Part shown: positions 1-8,980 of the stretch, in pieces
Layout of the letters: each line of letters starts with the position of its first letter
How positions within the stretch are numbered: position 1 is the stretch's first letter
Assembly: GCF_019247635.1 (NCBI RefSeq)
Contig: NZ_JAFBAR010000045.1
Span: 1-53,953, forward strand
Direction: 5' to 3'
DNA length: 53,953 bases
Source: Mycobacterium sp.
GTDB taxonomy: Bacteria; Actinomycetota; Actinomycetes; Mycobacteriales; Mycobacteriaceae
Position numbers and translations under genes: made by a program
The notes under the pieces: generated by a model
The model's input: only the letters and a program-made list of their open reading frames with translations
Database searches by the model: none
What the model was told of the DNA's origin: nothing

Positions 1-8
1 TTGGTCTC

Positions 9-935
9 CTATGCCAGTACTGCGCTGACGGTGACGATGTTGCGCAGCGGGGTTGCCGGGTCGTCGTCGGGGAAGGCGCGCCCATAGTCGGCGAAGTAGT
101 CCCGGCGGGGTCGGCTGGACACCCGCCAGCCCCGGTTGGTGAGGTAGTCGACGACGTCGCTGCGCTGGCCGTCGTAAAACAGCCCCGACAGGTCGATGTC
201 GCAGCCCATGTTGGCCCAGCGCTGGTTGAACTCGTCGGCGCGTTGGGCCATCGTCGGGCCCGAGTCGCCCGACGGGGGATGGCATTCGGTGGCCAGCCTG
301 CTTCCCGGCGCACTGAGCGCGGTGATGTTGTCGAACAGCCGGTCCTGAGCTTCCGGAGGCAGATACATCAGCAACCCTTCCGCGCTCCAGGCCGAGGGTT
401 GCTTAGGGTCAAACCCGTTGCGGCGCAATGCGGCCGGCCAGTCTTCCCGCAGGTCGATGCTGACCGTTTTCCGATGCGCCGTCGGGGTGGCGCCCAAGGC
501 CGACATGGTGGCGCTTTTGAACTCGACGACCTTGGGCTGGTCGACTTCGTAGACCACCGTGCCGCGCGGCCAAGACAGCCGGTAGCTGCGCGCATCGAGG
601 CCGGCTGCCAGAATCACCGCCTGGCGAACGCCGTCGCGGGCGGCGTTGAGAAAGAAGTCGTCGAAGAACCGGGTGCGCACCGCCATGGAGTCGGTCTCCA
701 ACTGCAGGTCCTGCCCGGCGCCGGACCCCTCCGGGTCGGACTGGAAGTCGAGTTCGCCGTCGACCAGTCGGATGAAAAAGCTGAGGCCGACCGCGCGCAC
801 CAACGGCGCCGCGAACGGATCATCGATGATCGGGTCGGCCTCGGCGCTGGCCAGCGCGCGGGCGGCCGCGACCATAGTGGCTGTGGCCCCGACGCTGGAG
901 GCCAGATCCCAGGTGTCTAGATCGGTGCGTGCCAT
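9..935 (-). CDS. SAM-dependent methyltransferase, mycobacterial TIGR00027 family
   Basis: A 308-aa protein of the large mycobacterial family of putative class I S-adenosylmethionine methyltransferases. The N-terminus MARTDLDTWDLASSVG and the following ATMVAAARA segment are typical. The SAM-binding loop reads VILAAGLDARSYRL and is followed by VYEVDQPKVVEFK, an acidic residue placed to bind the SAM ribose. The start at 935 is chosen because the family begins at MARTD; an in-frame start 20 codons upstream would add a low-complexity tail. It is divergent from secY, as Rv0731c is from secY in M. tuberculosis. The methyl acceptor is not known for most family members and cannot be read from the sequence. 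Confidence 0.9.
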   Translation of the reverse strand: MARTDLDTWDLASSVGATATMVAAARALASAEADPIIDDPFAAPLVRAVGLSFFIRLVDGELDFQSDPEGSGAGQDLQLETDSMAVRTRFFDDFFLNAARDGVRQAVILAAGLDARSYRLSWPRGTVVYEVDQPKVVEFKSATMSALGATPTAHRKTVSIDLREDWPAALRRNGFDPKQPSAWSAEGLLMYLPPEAQDRLFDNITALSAPGSRLATECHPPSGDSGPTMAQRADEFNQRWANMGCDIDLSGLFYDGQRSDVVDYLTNRGWRVSSRPRRDYFADYGRAFPDDDPATPLRNIVTVSAVLA

Positions 936-1277
936 TGTGCCCCTATTCAATTCGAGTGACTTCTGGTCGAGCTTCGTTCGGGGCGCCCGGAGCAACTTCG
1001 CTCCGAGCCGCCCGGAGCGTCCCCGAGCCGAGTTTGATACTTAGCAAATGTAAAGAGCTATCCGAAACTTTACGCCTCACCCTTGCGGTTGCACGGTAGC
1101 CCGGACAGGACCTGCCCGGATCAGCTGTTAGTCTCGTAACGGTTTGACGCGTGACGCCGTACGTCCTGGCCTGCGGGTGTTTGGGTGCGGACGCAGGATG
1201 ACCCAGGCTTACCCGAGCAGGCCAGCCCAGACCCGGTTGGCATGCCGCGACCAGAGTTCGGCTGCGCAGGAGGAAGA
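936..1277. promoter_or_regulatory. Divergent intergenic region between methyltransferase and secY
   Basis: 342 bp without a gene. It holds a candidate minus-strand -10 (TAAGTAT, complement of 1037-1043) facing the methyltransferase and a candidate plus-strand -10 (TAGTCT, 1129-1134) facing secY; neither has a convincing -35. A decamer CGCCCGGAGC occurs twice between about 985 and 1020, partly inside a short stem (CGGAGC/GCTCCG). The secY Shine-Dalgarno AGGAGGAAG lies at the right end. Promoter calls rest on motif inspection only. Confidence 0.3.
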
Positions 1278-2609
1278 GTGCTTTCGGCTTTCATCTCATC
1301 GCTGCGGACAGTCGACCTGAGACGGAAGATCCTCTTCACGCTGGGCATTGTCATCCTGTACCGCGTGGGCGCCGCGTTGCCGTCACCCGGCGTCAATTTC
1401 AAGAACGTGCAGCAGTGCATCAAAGAGGCCACCAATGGCGAAGCCGGCCAGTTCTACTCGCTGATCCAGCTGTTCTCCGGGGGCGCGCTACTGAAACTCA
1501 CCATCTTTGCGGTGGGGGTGATGCCCTATATCACCGCCAGCATCATCGTGCAGCTGCTCACTGTCGTCATTCCGCGCTTCGAGGAGCTGCGCAAAGAAGG
1601 CCAGGCGGGCCAGGCCAAGATGACGCAGTACACCCGCTACCTGGCGATCGCGCTGGCCATTTTGCAGGCCACCAGCATCGTGGCCCTGGCGGCCAACGGC
1701 GGGCTACTGCAGGGTTGCTCGCTGGCCGACGACATCATCGCCAACCAGAGCATCTTCAGCCAGGTCGTCATCGTGCTGGTGATGACGGCCGGTGCGGCGC
1801 TGGTGATGTGGATGGGTGAGTTGGTCACCGAGCGCGGCGTCGGCAATGGCATGTCGCTGCTGATCTTCGTCGGCATCACCGCGCGCATCCCGGCCGAAGG
1901 GCAACAGATTCTGGAGAGCCGCGGTGGGGCCATCTTTGCCGCCGTCTGTGTGGCCGCCCTGATCATCATCATCGGCGTCGTGTTCGTCGAGCAGGGCCAG
2001 CGCCGGATTCCCGTGCAATACGCCAAGCGCATGGTGGGCCGGCGCATGTACGGGGGAACCTCGACGTATCTGCCCCTCAAGGTCAACCAGGCCGGCGTCA
2101 TCCCGGTGATCTTCGCCTCGTCGTTGATCTACATCCCGCACATGATCACCCAGCTGATCCGCAGCGGCAGCGCGACTCAGGGCAACAGCTGGTGGGACAA
2201 GTTCGTCGGCACCTATCTGTCCGATCCCAGCGACCCCGTCTACATCACCATCTATTTCTCGCTCATCGTCTTCTTCACGTACTTCTACGTGTCGATCACC
2301 TTCAACCCGGACGAGCGCGCCGACGAAATGAAGAAGTTCGGCGGCTTCATTCCGGGCATTCGGCCGGGCCGGCCCACCGCCGACTACCTGCGTTATGTGC
2401 TGAATCGGATTACGTTGCCGGGCTCGATCTACCTCGGCACGATCGCGGTGTTGCCGAACCTGTTCCTGCAGATAGGCAATGGCGGAGCGGTCCAGAATCT
2501 ACCGTTCGGGGGCACCGCGGTTCTGATCATGATCGGCGTCGGTTTGGATACGGTCAAACAGATCGAGAGTCAGCTCATGCAGCGCAACTATGAAGGGTTC
2601 CTCAAGTGA
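1278..2609 (+). CDS. secY: Protein translocase subunit SecY
   Basis: Central pore subunit of the SecYEG translocon in the cytoplasmic membrane, 443 aa with ten predicted membrane helices. The N-terminus [20 protein letters not shown] is the conserved mycobacterial SecY start. It is encoded by GTG at 1278, five bases after a strong AGGAGG, so the longer in-frame ATG at 1185 is rejected. Conserved features include the plug-region sequence after TM1, [12 protein letters not shown] in the C5/C6 region and a short cytoplasmic tail ending QRNYEGFLK. The stop overlaps the adk start by four bases (GTGA), giving translational coupling in secY-adk-mapA. Confidence 0.98.
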   Translation: MLSAFISSLRTVDLRRKILFTLGIVILYRVGAALPSPGVNFKNVQQCIKEATNGEAGQFYSLIQLFSGGALLKLTIFAVGVMPYITASIIVQLLTVVIPRFEELRKEGQAGQAKMTQYTRYLAIALAILQATSIVALAANGGLLQGCSLADDIIANQSIFSQVVIVLVMTAGAALVMWMGELVTERGVGNGMSLLIFVGITARIPAEGQQILESRGGAIFAAVCVAALIIIIGVVFVEQGQRRIPVQYAKRMVGRRMYGGTSTYLPLKVNQAGVIPVIFASSLIYIPHMITQLIRSGSATQGNSWWDKFVGTYLSDPSDPVYITIYFSLIVFFTYFYVSITFNPDERADEMKKFGGFIPGIRPGRPTADYLRYVLNRITLPGSIYLGTIAVLPNLFLQIGNGGAVQNLPFGGTAVLIMIGVGLDTVKQIESQLMQRNYEGFLK

Positions 2610-3151
2610 GAGTCGTTTTGCTGGGACCGCCCGGGGCGGGCAAGGGCACCCAGGCCGAGAAGCTGGCCCAAAAGCTTGAGATCCCGCAGATCTCCACCGG
2701 CGAACTCTTCCGACGCAACATCGCCGACAGCACCAAGCTGGGCCTGGAAGCCAAGCGCTACCTCGACGCCGGCGACCTGGTGCCCTCCGAGCTGACCAAC
2801 CAGCTCGTCGACGACCGGCTGAACAGCACGGACGTCGCTGACGGCTTCATCCTGGACGGGTATCCCCGGGCGGTGGAGCAGGCCCAGGCGCTGCACGAAA
2901 TGCTGCAACGGCGGGGAACCGACATCGACGCCGTGGTGGAATTCCGCGTTTCGGAGGACGAACTGCTGCAGCGGCTCAAGGGACGTGGCCGCGCCGACGA
3001 CACCGATGAGGTCATCCTCAACAGGATGAGGGTCTACCGCAACGAGACCGCGCCGCTCCTCGAGTACTACCGCGAGCAGTTGAAGACCGTCGACGCCGTC
3101 GGGTCCGTTGACGAAGTGTTCGCACGGGCCCTGCAAGCCCTGGGAAGATAG
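2606..3151 (+). CDS. adk: Adenylate kinase
   Basis: Catalyses ATP + AMP = 2 ADP in the cytosol. The 181-aa length equals the short-LID mycobacterial enzyme. The P-loop [10 protein letters not shown] is at residues 7-16, the AMP-binding region follows ([10 protein letters not shown]), and [10 protein letters not shown] is the adenylate kinase signature. The LID is short and lacks the zinc cysteines of some Gram-positive enzymes. The GTG start lies within the secY stop, and mapA begins five bases after the adk stop, so all three genes are co-transcribed. Confidence 0.98.
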   Translation: MRVVLLGPPGAGKGTQAEKLAQKLEIPQISTGELFRRNIADSTKLGLEAKRYLDAGDLVPSELTNQLVDDRLNSTDVADGFILDGYPRAVEQAQALHEMLQRRGTDIDAVVEFRVSEDELLQRLKGRGRADDTDEVILNRMRVYRNETAPLLEYYREQLKTVDAVGSVDEVFARALQALGR

Positions 3152-3156
3152 CTTCC

Positions 3157-3960
3157 ATGCGCGCCCTGGCACGACTCCGCAGCCGCAGAGTCGTGCCACA
3201 GCGGACTGCCGATGAACTCGACGCGATGGCGGCAGCCGGCGCGGTGGTGGCCGCCGCGTTGCACGCGGTTCATGCGGCCGCTGCGACCGGCGTTTCCACC
3301 CTCAGCCTCGACGAGATCGCCGAATCGGTGATCCGCGAAGCCGGCGCCATCCCGTCGTTCCTGGGATATCACGGCTACCCGGCATCGATCTGCGCGTCGG
3401 TCAACGACCGGGTGGTGCACGGCATCCCGTCGGCCGCCGAGCTCCTGGCGCCCGGTGACCTCGTCTCCATCGACTGCGGCGCGGTGCTGCAGGGCTGGCA
3501 TGGTGACGCCGCGATCACGTTCGGCATCGGTGCGCTCAGCCCCGACGACGACGCGTTGTCGCAGGCGACCAGGGAATCGCTGGAGGCCGGAATCGCGGCG
3601 ATGATCCCCGGCAATCGGCTGACGGACGTCGCGCACGCCATCGAGACCGGGACGCGTTCGGCCGAGGTCCGCCACGCGCGCGGGTTCGGGATTGTGCACG
3701 GATACGGCGGTCATGGCATCGGCCGCCAGATGCACATGGATCCGTTCCTGCCGAACGAAGGCGCTCCGGGCCGCGGTCCCCTACTGGCGCCGGGTTCCGT
3801 GTTGGCCATCGAGCCGATGTTGACCCTGGGCAGTGGCAAAACGGTGGTTCTCGACGACGAATGGACCGTGACCACCGTTGACGGGTCTCGCGCGGCGCAC
3901 TGGGAGCACACCGTCGCGGTCACCGAAAACGACCCCCGCATATTGACGCTGGCCCGGTGA
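3157..3960 (+). CDS. mapA: Type I methionine aminopeptidase
   Basis: Removes the initiator methionine from nascent proteins; a cytosolic metallo-aminopeptidase of the pita-bread fold, 267 aa. The metal ligands are all visible in order: Asp in SIDCGA, Asp in WHGDAAIT, His in GYGGHGIG, Glu in LAIEPML and Glu in WEHTVAV. The substrate-pocket His is in RVVHGIPS. It lacks the SH3-like zinc-finger extension, so it resembles MapA (Rv0734) and not MapB. Its stop codon overlaps a SigL-like -35 hexamer for the next gene. Confidence 0.97.
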   Translation: MRALARLRSRRVVPQRTADELDAMAAAGAVVAAALHAVHAAAATGVSTLSLDEIAESVIREAGAIPSFLGYHGYPASICASVNDRVVHGIPSAAELLAPGDLVSIDCGAVLQGWHGDAAITFGIGALSPDDDALSQATRESLEAGIAAMIPGNRLTDVAHAIETGTRSAEVRHARGFGIVHGYGGHGIGRQMHMDPFLPNEGAPGRGPLLAPGSVLAIEPMLTLGSGKTVVLDDEWTVTTVDGSRAAHWEHTVAVTENDPRILTLAR

Positions 3961-3985
3961 ACTAAACGCCTGCTCAACCCGTGTC
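3958..3985 (+). promoter_or_regulatory. Candidate SigL-dependent promoter of sigL
   Basis: TGAACT at 3958-3963, a 16-bp spacer, then CGTGTC at 3980-3985. This fits the published mycobacterial SigL consensus (TGAACC, about 16-17 bp, CGTGTC) with one mismatch. The -35 overlaps the mapA TGA stop. The predicted start would be near 3992, giving a leader of about 14 nt that contains GGGAGG ahead of the sigL GTG. It implies autoregulation of sigL-rslA separate from secY-adk-mapA transcription. Confidence 0.6.
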
Positions 3986-4005
3986 AGTAGGCGGGAGGTG
4001 ATCAA

Positions 4006-4551
4006 GTGGCTCGAGTGGCGGGCGCTCGGGGTGCGTCCGAGGCTGCGGAAGCCGCTCTGATGAAGGCGCTCTACGACGAACACGCCGCCGTGCTGTGGCG
4101 GTACGCGTTGCGCCTGACGGGCGACGCGAGCCAGGCCGAGGACGTGGTTCAAGAGACACTGCTGCGGGCGTGGCAGCACCCGGAGGTCATCGGCGACACG
4201 GAACGATCGGCACGCGCGTGGTTGTTCACCGTCGCCCGCAACATGATCATCGATGACCGACGCAGCGCGCGGTACCGAAATGTCGTCGCTTCGCTGGACG
4301 AAGAAGGCGCCCCTGAGCAGTCGACGCCGGACGAGGTAAACGCGGCGTTGGACCGGCTGCTGATCGCCGACGCAATGGCCCAACTGTCCGCGGAACACCG
4401 GGCCGTGATCGAGCGGTCCTACTACCGCGGTTGGACGACCGCGCAGATAGCGGCGGACCTCGAGATCGCCGAAGGAACGGTGAAGTCGCGATTACACTAT
4501 GCCGTGCGGGCATTGCGACTCACCCTGCAGGAACTCGGGGTTACACGATGA
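4006..4551 (+). CDS. sigL: ECF RNA polymerase sigma factor SigL
   Basis: 181-aa extracytoplasmic-function sigma factor. Region 2 (QAEDVVQETLLRAWQHPEV) binds core polymerase and the -10. Region 4 carries a helix-turn-helix (TTAQIAADLEIAEGTVKSRL) for the -35. Length and sequence closely match M. tuberculosis SigL (Rv0735), which governs genes for cell-envelope and secreted-protein modification. The GTG start follows GGGAGGTGATCA. The adjacent gene encodes its zinc anti-sigma factor RslA, and a SigL-like promoter precedes it. Confidence 0.96.
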   Translation: MARVAGARGASEAAEAALMKALYDEHAAVLWRYALRLTGDASQAEDVVQETLLRAWQHPEVIGDTERSARAWLFTVARNMIIDDRRSARYRNVVASLDEEGAPEQSTPDEVNAALDRLLIADAMAQLSAEHRAVIERSYYRGWTTAQIAADLEIAEGTVKSRLHYAVRALRLTLQELGVTR

Positions 4552-4627
4552 CGGCGCGCGGGCCTGGCACACAGCCCATCCGTTTGGCCGTCTGCTTCGA
4601 ATACTTGAGGGTGACAGGAGATTGGAA

Positions 4628-5365
4628 ATGATGACGTCGGTACGGGGACTCGGGCCGCCGAGTGATAAATCCGATGACAACGACCGCTATGCCATGTGGG
4701 ATGCCGCCTATGTGTTGGGCTCGTTGTCAGCTGCGGACCGCCGCGAATTCGAATCCCACATGGTCGTTTGCCCGACCTGCCGCGAGGCCGTCGCCGAACT
4801 CAGCGGCGTGCCGGCCCTGCTTTCCCAACTTGACCGCGAACAAGTGGCCGCGATCGACGCAGCCAGCCCTGCGAGCGGAGCCCCGGAAATGTCGCCGGCG
4901 CTGCTGCCGTCGCTGTTGGCAACGGTGCGCTGGCGTCGCCGCCGTACCCGCCTGACGACCTGGGTGGCCTCGGCCGCCGCGGCGGTGGTGCTGGGAGTCG
5001 GTGTGTTCGTCGGTGTTCAAGGCTATTCCGCGACCACTCCGCAGCAGAGCACCGTGTCGGCCCAGCCGATGATTCAGGTCGGCACGCAGATGCTGACCTC
5101 CACGGTGGCCGTCAACTCCGAACACTGGGGAACGTTCATCAACCTGCGGTGCGTCTGCCTGGCTCCGCTGACCGCCCACCATGACACGCTGGCGATGGTG
5201 GTGGTGGGTCGCGACGGCAGCCAGACCCGGCTAGCCACCTGGACCGCCGAACCGGGCCACACCGCGACGCCCGCTGGCAGCATTTCGACGCCGGTCAACC
5301 AAATCGCGTCTGTGCAGGTTGTTTCCGCCGACACCGGACAGGTTCTGCTGGAGCGCTCGCTGTAG
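4628..5365 (+). CDS. rslA: Zinc-associated anti-sigma-L factor RslA
   Basis: 245-aa membrane protein that sequesters SigL. The cytosolic N-terminal domain has the ZAS motif H44-x3-C48-x2-C51 (SHMVVCPTC). A single membrane helix spans about residues 111-133, followed by an extracytoplasmic domain ending ADTGQVLLERSL, very like RslA (Rv0736). In the M. tuberculosis protein, oxidation of the ZAS releases zinc and SigL. The start at 4628 is supported by GACAGGAG seven bases upstream; a tandem ATG at 4631 is possible. It lies 76 bp after sigL, and a long hairpin starts six bases past its stop. Confidence 0.95.
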   Translation: MMTSVRGLGPPSDKSDDNDRYAMWDAAYVLGSLSAADRREFESHMVVCPTCREAVAELSGVPALLSQLDREQVAAIDAASPASGAPEMSPALLPSLLATVRWRRRRTRLTTWVASAAAAVVLGVGVFVGVQGYSATTPQQSTVSAQPMIQVGTQMLTSTVAVNSEHWGTFINLRCVCLAPLTAHHDTLAMVVVGRDGSQTRLATWTAEPGHTATPAGSISTPVNQIASVQVVSADTGQVLLERSL

Positions 5366-5370
5366 TTCGC

Positions 5371-5428
5371 CGAGCAGACGCAAAAGCACCGAAAACCAGC
5401 CGGTTTTCGGTGCTTTTGCGTCTGCTCG
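5371..5428. terminator. Long perfect hairpin after rslA (TRIT-like), copy 1
   Basis: 27-bp perfectly complementary arms (5371-5397 and 5402-5428) with a 4-base AGCC loop, starting six bases after the rslA stop. The arm begins CGAGCAGACGCAAAAGC. Such hairpins resemble the mycobacterial intrinsic terminator class called TRIT, which lacks a U tail. A related element lies at 10007-10064. Both right arms end TTTTGCGTCTGCTCG, then CGAGGC and, a little later, TGCGGTAT. Confidence 0.8.
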
Positions 5429-5512
5429 CGAGGCCCCTGGCGGTCGGTGCCTACTGCGGTATTGCTGGCCGGTCGCGGTGAACCTTACTTCGCCGCGTGT
5501 CGTGTTATAGGC

Positions 5513-7315
5513 ATGCCCACAAAGCATCGGGTGGTCGACTACATCGTCGAACACCTCGGGGGAATCGGAGTCGACCACATCTTCGGAGTGGACGGCGCCA
5601 ACATCGAGGATCTGTACGACGCCGCCCACTTCCAGTCGCAGATCACTGCCGTCCTGGCCAAGCACGAGTTCTCCGCCGCCACCATGGCCGACGGGTACAG
5701 CCGCAGCGGGGCCGGGCTGGGCGTCGTGGCGGCGACATCGGGTGGCGGCGCGCTGAATCTGGTTCCGGGTCTGGCGGAGTCGCTGACGAGCCGGGTTCCG
5801 GTCCTGGCTCTGGTCGGGCAAGCCCCCACGAACATGGACGGCCAGGGCAGTTTTCAGGACACCAGCGGCCGAAACGGGGCGCTCAACGCCGAAGCGGTGT
5901 TCTCCGCGGTGTCATTGTCGTGCCAACGGGTGCTGGCGCCGGTCGACATCGTCGCGGCACTGCCGCGGGCCATCGCCGTGGCACGCAGCGGCGGGCCGGC
6001 AGTCTTGTTGCTGCCCAAGGACGTTCAGCAGAGGCATGTCGAGCCCGAAGGAGCCGATTCACCCGCGCAGCAGTTGCGGCCCATCGGCAACCCGGCTCTG
6101 ATTGCTCAGATCCTTTGCCGCGCAGACGGTCCGGTCACGATCATCGCCGGTGAGCAGGTCGCCCGCGACAATGCCCGCGCCGAACTCGAAGACCTGCGCG
6201 CGGTGTTGCGCGCGCGGGTGGCTACCGTTCCCGACGCCAAGGATGTCGCCGGGACACCGGGTTTCGGGTCATCGTCGGCGCTGGGTGTGACGGGCGTGAT
6301 GGGCCACCCGGGCGTGGCCGACGCGGTGTCCGACAGCGCCGTCTGCCTGGTGGTGGGCACCCGACTGTCGGTCACCGCGCGCACCGGCCTCGACGAGGCG
6401 CTTTCGGCCGTGCGTACGGTGTCGATCGGGTCGGTGCCGCCGCACCTGCGGTGCACCCACGTACACACCGACGACCTCCGTGGTTCACTGCGGATGCTGA
6501 CCGCGGCGCTGAGAGGACACGGACGGCCCACCGGCGTGCGGGTGCCCGACGTCGTGCGGCGCACAGAGCTGACACCGCCGCCTTACTCCGGCGCGGGTGT
6601 GCGGTACCGCGACGCCATGGCGGTGCTGGATGGCGCGCTGCCGGACGGGGCGGACATCGTGGTCGACGCCGGCAACACCGGCGCCGCCGCTATCCACCAC
6701 CTGCCGGCGCGACGCGACGGCCGATTCGCGGTTGCGCTGGGGATGGGCGGCATGGGCTACAGCTTCGGTGCCGGCATCGGGATGGCGCTCGGGCGGGCCA
6801 ACAGTGGCCGCCCGGCCGGGCGCACCGTCGTGATCGCCGGGGACGGTGCGTTTTTCATGCACGGTATGGAGGTGCACACCGCGGTGCACTACCGGCTTCC
6901 GGTGACGTTCGTGTTGTTCAACAACAATGCCCACGCCATGTGCGTGACCCGCGAGCAGCTGTTCTACGACGACCTGTACACCTACAACCGATTCCGTCCC
7001 AGCCGGTTGGGCGCGGGTCTGGCGGCGATGTTCCCGGGGTTGACCTCGATCGACGTCGCCGACCTCGACGGCCTGGCGTCGGCGTTGCGCGTGGCGCTGG
7101 GAATCGACGGCCCCGCGGTCGTGAGCGTTGAATGTGCTGCCGACGAAATCCCGCCGTTCGCACCGTTTCTCGCCTCATCGGCCAAACCGGCGAGCGGACA
7201 CCAAGACCCCCAAAACGTCCCACGTCAGGGCACTCTCGTGAGCGTGCGCGCTAGTGCCACCGCTGAGATCTCAAACACGAAGGAGAGCCGAACCGATGCA
7301 ACTGTCAGCGCTTGA
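5513..7315 (+). CDS. Thiamine diphosphate-dependent enzyme, acetolactate synthase-like
   Basis: About 600 aa with the three-domain ThDP fold: an N-terminal Pyr domain with the catalytic Glu in VLAKHEFSAATMADGY, a central domain, and a C-terminal PP domain whose ThDP/Mg motif runs from GDGAFFMHG to LFNNN. Such enzymes decarboxylate 2-oxo acids and ligate or release the activated aldehyde. The substrate cannot be read. It is unlikely to be housekeeping IlvB because there is no partner small subunit and the neighbours are biosynthetic. The ATG at 5513 gives a normal family N-terminus (MPTKHRVVDYIVEHL). The last 45 residues are low-complexity, and the 3' end overlaps the next gene by 20 bp. Confidence 0.85.
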   Translation: MPTKHRVVDYIVEHLGGIGVDHIFGVDGANIEDLYDAAHFQSQITAVLAKHEFSAATMADGYSRSGAGLGVVAATSGGGALNLVPGLAESLTSRVPVLALVGQAPTNMDGQGSFQDTSGRNGALNAEAVFSAVSLSCQRVLAPVDIVAALPRAIAVARSGGPAVLLLPKDVQQRHVEPEGADSPAQQLRPIGNPALIAQILCRADGPVTIIAGEQVARDNARAELEDLRAVLRARVATVPDAKDVAGTPGFGSSSALGVTGVMGHPGVADAVSDSAVCLVVGTRLSVTARTGLDEALSAVRTVSIGSVPPHLRCTHVHTDDLRGSLRMLTAALRGHGRPTGVRVPDVVRRTELTPPPYSGAGVRYRDAMAVLDGALPDGADIVVDAGNTGAAAIHHLPARRDGRFAVALGMGGMGYSFGAGIGMALGRANSGRPAGRTVVIAGDGAFFMHGMEVHTAVHYRLPVTFVLFNNNAHAMCVTREQLFYDDLYTYNRFRPSRLGAGLAAMFPGLTSIDVADLDGLASALRVALGIDGPAVVSVECAADEIPPFAPFLASSAKPASGHQDPQNVPRQGTLVSVRASATAEISNTKESRTDATVSA

Positions 7316-7964
7316 GGACATACCCACCCACATCGATGGGGTGACCCGCATCGAGACGAGCCCGCGGGAGAAGGCCACCCCCGTCATCATGGAGATGATG
7401 CGGTCGGTCTACCCACACGACCAGGTGTTCGGTGAATACTGCACCGTCAACGATTACGTCGACTGCCCGCCCGACGATCTGTTCGACTACCTGGCCGACA
7501 CCCGCAGCCTCGAGGAATGGACGTACAGCCTGCGCGGTTTCACGCCCACCCAGGAAGCGGGCCTGTGGCTCGCGTACGACCGGCTCGGGTCGGAGACCGA
7601 GATCTACACGCGCACCGTCGCCAACCGGGAGGCTCGGACGGTCGACTATCACTGCGCATGGGATCAGGGCAAGCACCTGTGGATGGTGTATCTGATGCGC
7701 GTCGTCGACGCGCAGGTGGTGCTCGACAAGCCCGGTTCGGTTGTGCTGTGGACCAATTGCCATCACCCGTTCTACGACCACAACCCCTATCCGGAGACCG
7801 CGCCGGCGGAACGCCCGGTGTGGGTTGGTGACTTCTGGGACATGTTCGGTGCCGGTCACCTGCTGGAACTGAAGAACCTCAAGGCGATCGCCGAGTACCG
7901 CCACCGCAACGGCCTGCCGGTCACCCCCGACTGGATGAGCCGGGAAGAGACGAGGCCATCGTGA
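7296..7964 (+). CDS. SRPBCC-like protein of the four-gene cluster
   Basis: 222 aa. I do not recognise a characterised homologue. The segment from about residue 45 (CTVNDYVDCPPDDLFDYLAD, then EEWTYSLRGF) reads like a START/SRPBCC domain, the helix-grip fold used by polyketide cyclases and ligand-binding proteins. It is rich in Trp, Tyr and His (NCHHPFYDHNPY), possibly a metal or substrate site. The start at 7296 follows GAAGGAGAG. It overlaps the ThDP gene upstream by 20 bp and the KAS III-like gene downstream by 4 bp (GTGA), so it belongs to one operon. A cyclase, dehydratase or carrier role is inference. Confidence 0.7.
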   Translation: MQLSALEDIPTHIDGVTRIETSPREKATPVIMEMMRSVYPHDQVFGEYCTVNDYVDCPPDDLFDYLADTRSLEEWTYSLRGFTPTQEAGLWLAYDRLGSETEIYTRTVANREARTVDYHCAWDQGKHLWMVYLMRVVDAQVVLDKPGSVVLWTNCHHPFYDHNPYPETAPAERPVWVGDFWDMFGAGHLLELKNLKAIAEYRHRNGLPVTPDWMSREETRPS

Positions 7965-8980
7965 CTCAACCCACCGTCAGCCTGACCGACGTTTCCACCT
8001 ACCTACCCGGCGAGCCGATCGGCGCCGAATATTATGCGCAATTCGCCGAATCCGACGACCTGCGTGACAACCTGATGTTTCGGGCGCCCAAGTTCCGCCA
8101 TCACGTCGCGCCCGACGAGACCGCCGTCGACATGGTCGAGCGCGCGGCGCAAGGCATCATCGAACGGCACGGCGAGGACGTCATCGCGGGCGCCGACGTG
8201 TTGATCACCCACACCCAAGCACCCGACCTGCCGTTCTACGGCGCGGGCGGCGGTATTGCGCACCGGCTGGGCATGCGCCCGTCCTGGGTGCTCGACCTGC
8301 ACAACGGGGGGTGCGCCGCATTTGTGTTGGGGCTCAACGTGGCTCGCCAACTGCTGGCCTCCGGCTCGGGGCGCACAGCGCTGGTCGCCGTCGCACAAAA
8401 CGCCGCGGGCCAGGTCTTCGACCAGACCGGCGTTCGCCGCAAGGCCCAGGCGTCCGTGCCCGGCGACGGCGCCGCGGTTGGCCTGGTCACGGTGTCCGAC
8501 CAAGCACCCATCCTCGATATCGAATGCCGCACCTACGGCGAATACCACGGTGAAATGACGCTTTCGCCCGATCCGCCCCGCAAGTGGTGGCAGCCCGGAA
8601 CCGGTGAGTTGTGCATCGGCTTCACCGAAAGCAAGATCACCAAAGTGCTGGCCCGTGGGAACCGGCAGGTCCCCGAGGTCGCGCTGGCGGTGTGCGACCG
8701 AATCGGCATGAGCTCCAAGGACATCGACCTGCTGGTCACCAACCAGCCCAACCGGGTGTTCCTGCGCAACTGGCGCGAAGCGCTCGAGGTCCCCGAGCAA
8801 CGCCATCGGGACACCTTTGACGAGTGCGGCAACCTGTTCGGCGCCGGGATTCCGATCAACCTGGACCATGCGATCTCCGATGGTCAGGTCAAGGCGGGCG
8901 ATGTGGTCATGATGGCGGCCTTCGCGCACGCCGGAGACTTCGCCGGCGCCGCGGCGGTGCGCTGGGGCGGGCGGGCGTGA
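7961..8980 (+). CDS. 3-oxoacyl-ACP synthase III-like (KAS III/thiolase fold) protein
   Basis: 339 aa with the thiolase fold of FabH relatives. The nucleophile is Cys118 in LHNGGCAAFVLGL. The C-terminal Asn of the triad is Asn291 in ECGNLFGAGIP. The usual His motif (HQAN in FabH) reads TNQPN at 260-264, so the catalytic His position is Asn261. Family members without the standard triad often act as acyltransferases joining an acyl group to O, N or C nucleophiles instead of condensing malonyl-ACP. Start and stop overlap both neighbours by 4 and 1 bp. It probably uses an intermediate shaped by the ThDP enzyme and aminotransferase; the product is unknown. Confidence 0.85.
   Translation: MTQPTVSLTDVSTYLPGEPIGAEYYAQFAESDDLRDNLMFRAPKFRHHVAPDETAVDMVERAAQGIIERHGEDVIAGADVLITHTQAPDLPFYGAGGGIAHRLGMRPSWVLDLHNGGCAAFVLGLNVARQLLASGSGRTALVAVAQNAAGQVFDQTGVRRKAQASVPGDGAAVGLVTVSDQAPILDIECRTYGEYHGEMTLSPDPPRKWWQPGTGELCIGFTESKITKVLARGNRQVPEVALAVCDRIGMSSKDIDLLVTNQPNRVFLRNWREALEVPEQRHRDTFDECGNLFGAGIPINLDHAISDGQVKAGDVVMMAAFAHAGDFAGAAAVRWGGRA

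Noticed and set aside
243..920. 225-codon plus-strand open frame opposite the methyltransferase gene
   Set aside because: Antisense shadow in GC-rich DNA; Arg/Gly/Pro-rich with no recognisable domain, while the minus strand encodes a clear family.
1185..1277. Upstream in-frame ATG for secY
   Set aside because: SecY N-terminus is conserved from the GTG at 1278, which has an excellent Shine-Dalgarno.
5447..5512. Upstream extension of the ThDP enzyme frame
   Set aside because: It lies in hairpin-flanking sequence and has no family counterpart; ATG at 5513 gives the normal N-terminus.
5513..7315. Identification of the ThDP enzyme as housekeeping acetolactate synthase IlvB
   Set aside because: No IlvN partner is adjacent, and the operon context is an aminotransferase/KAS III cluster; substrate left open.
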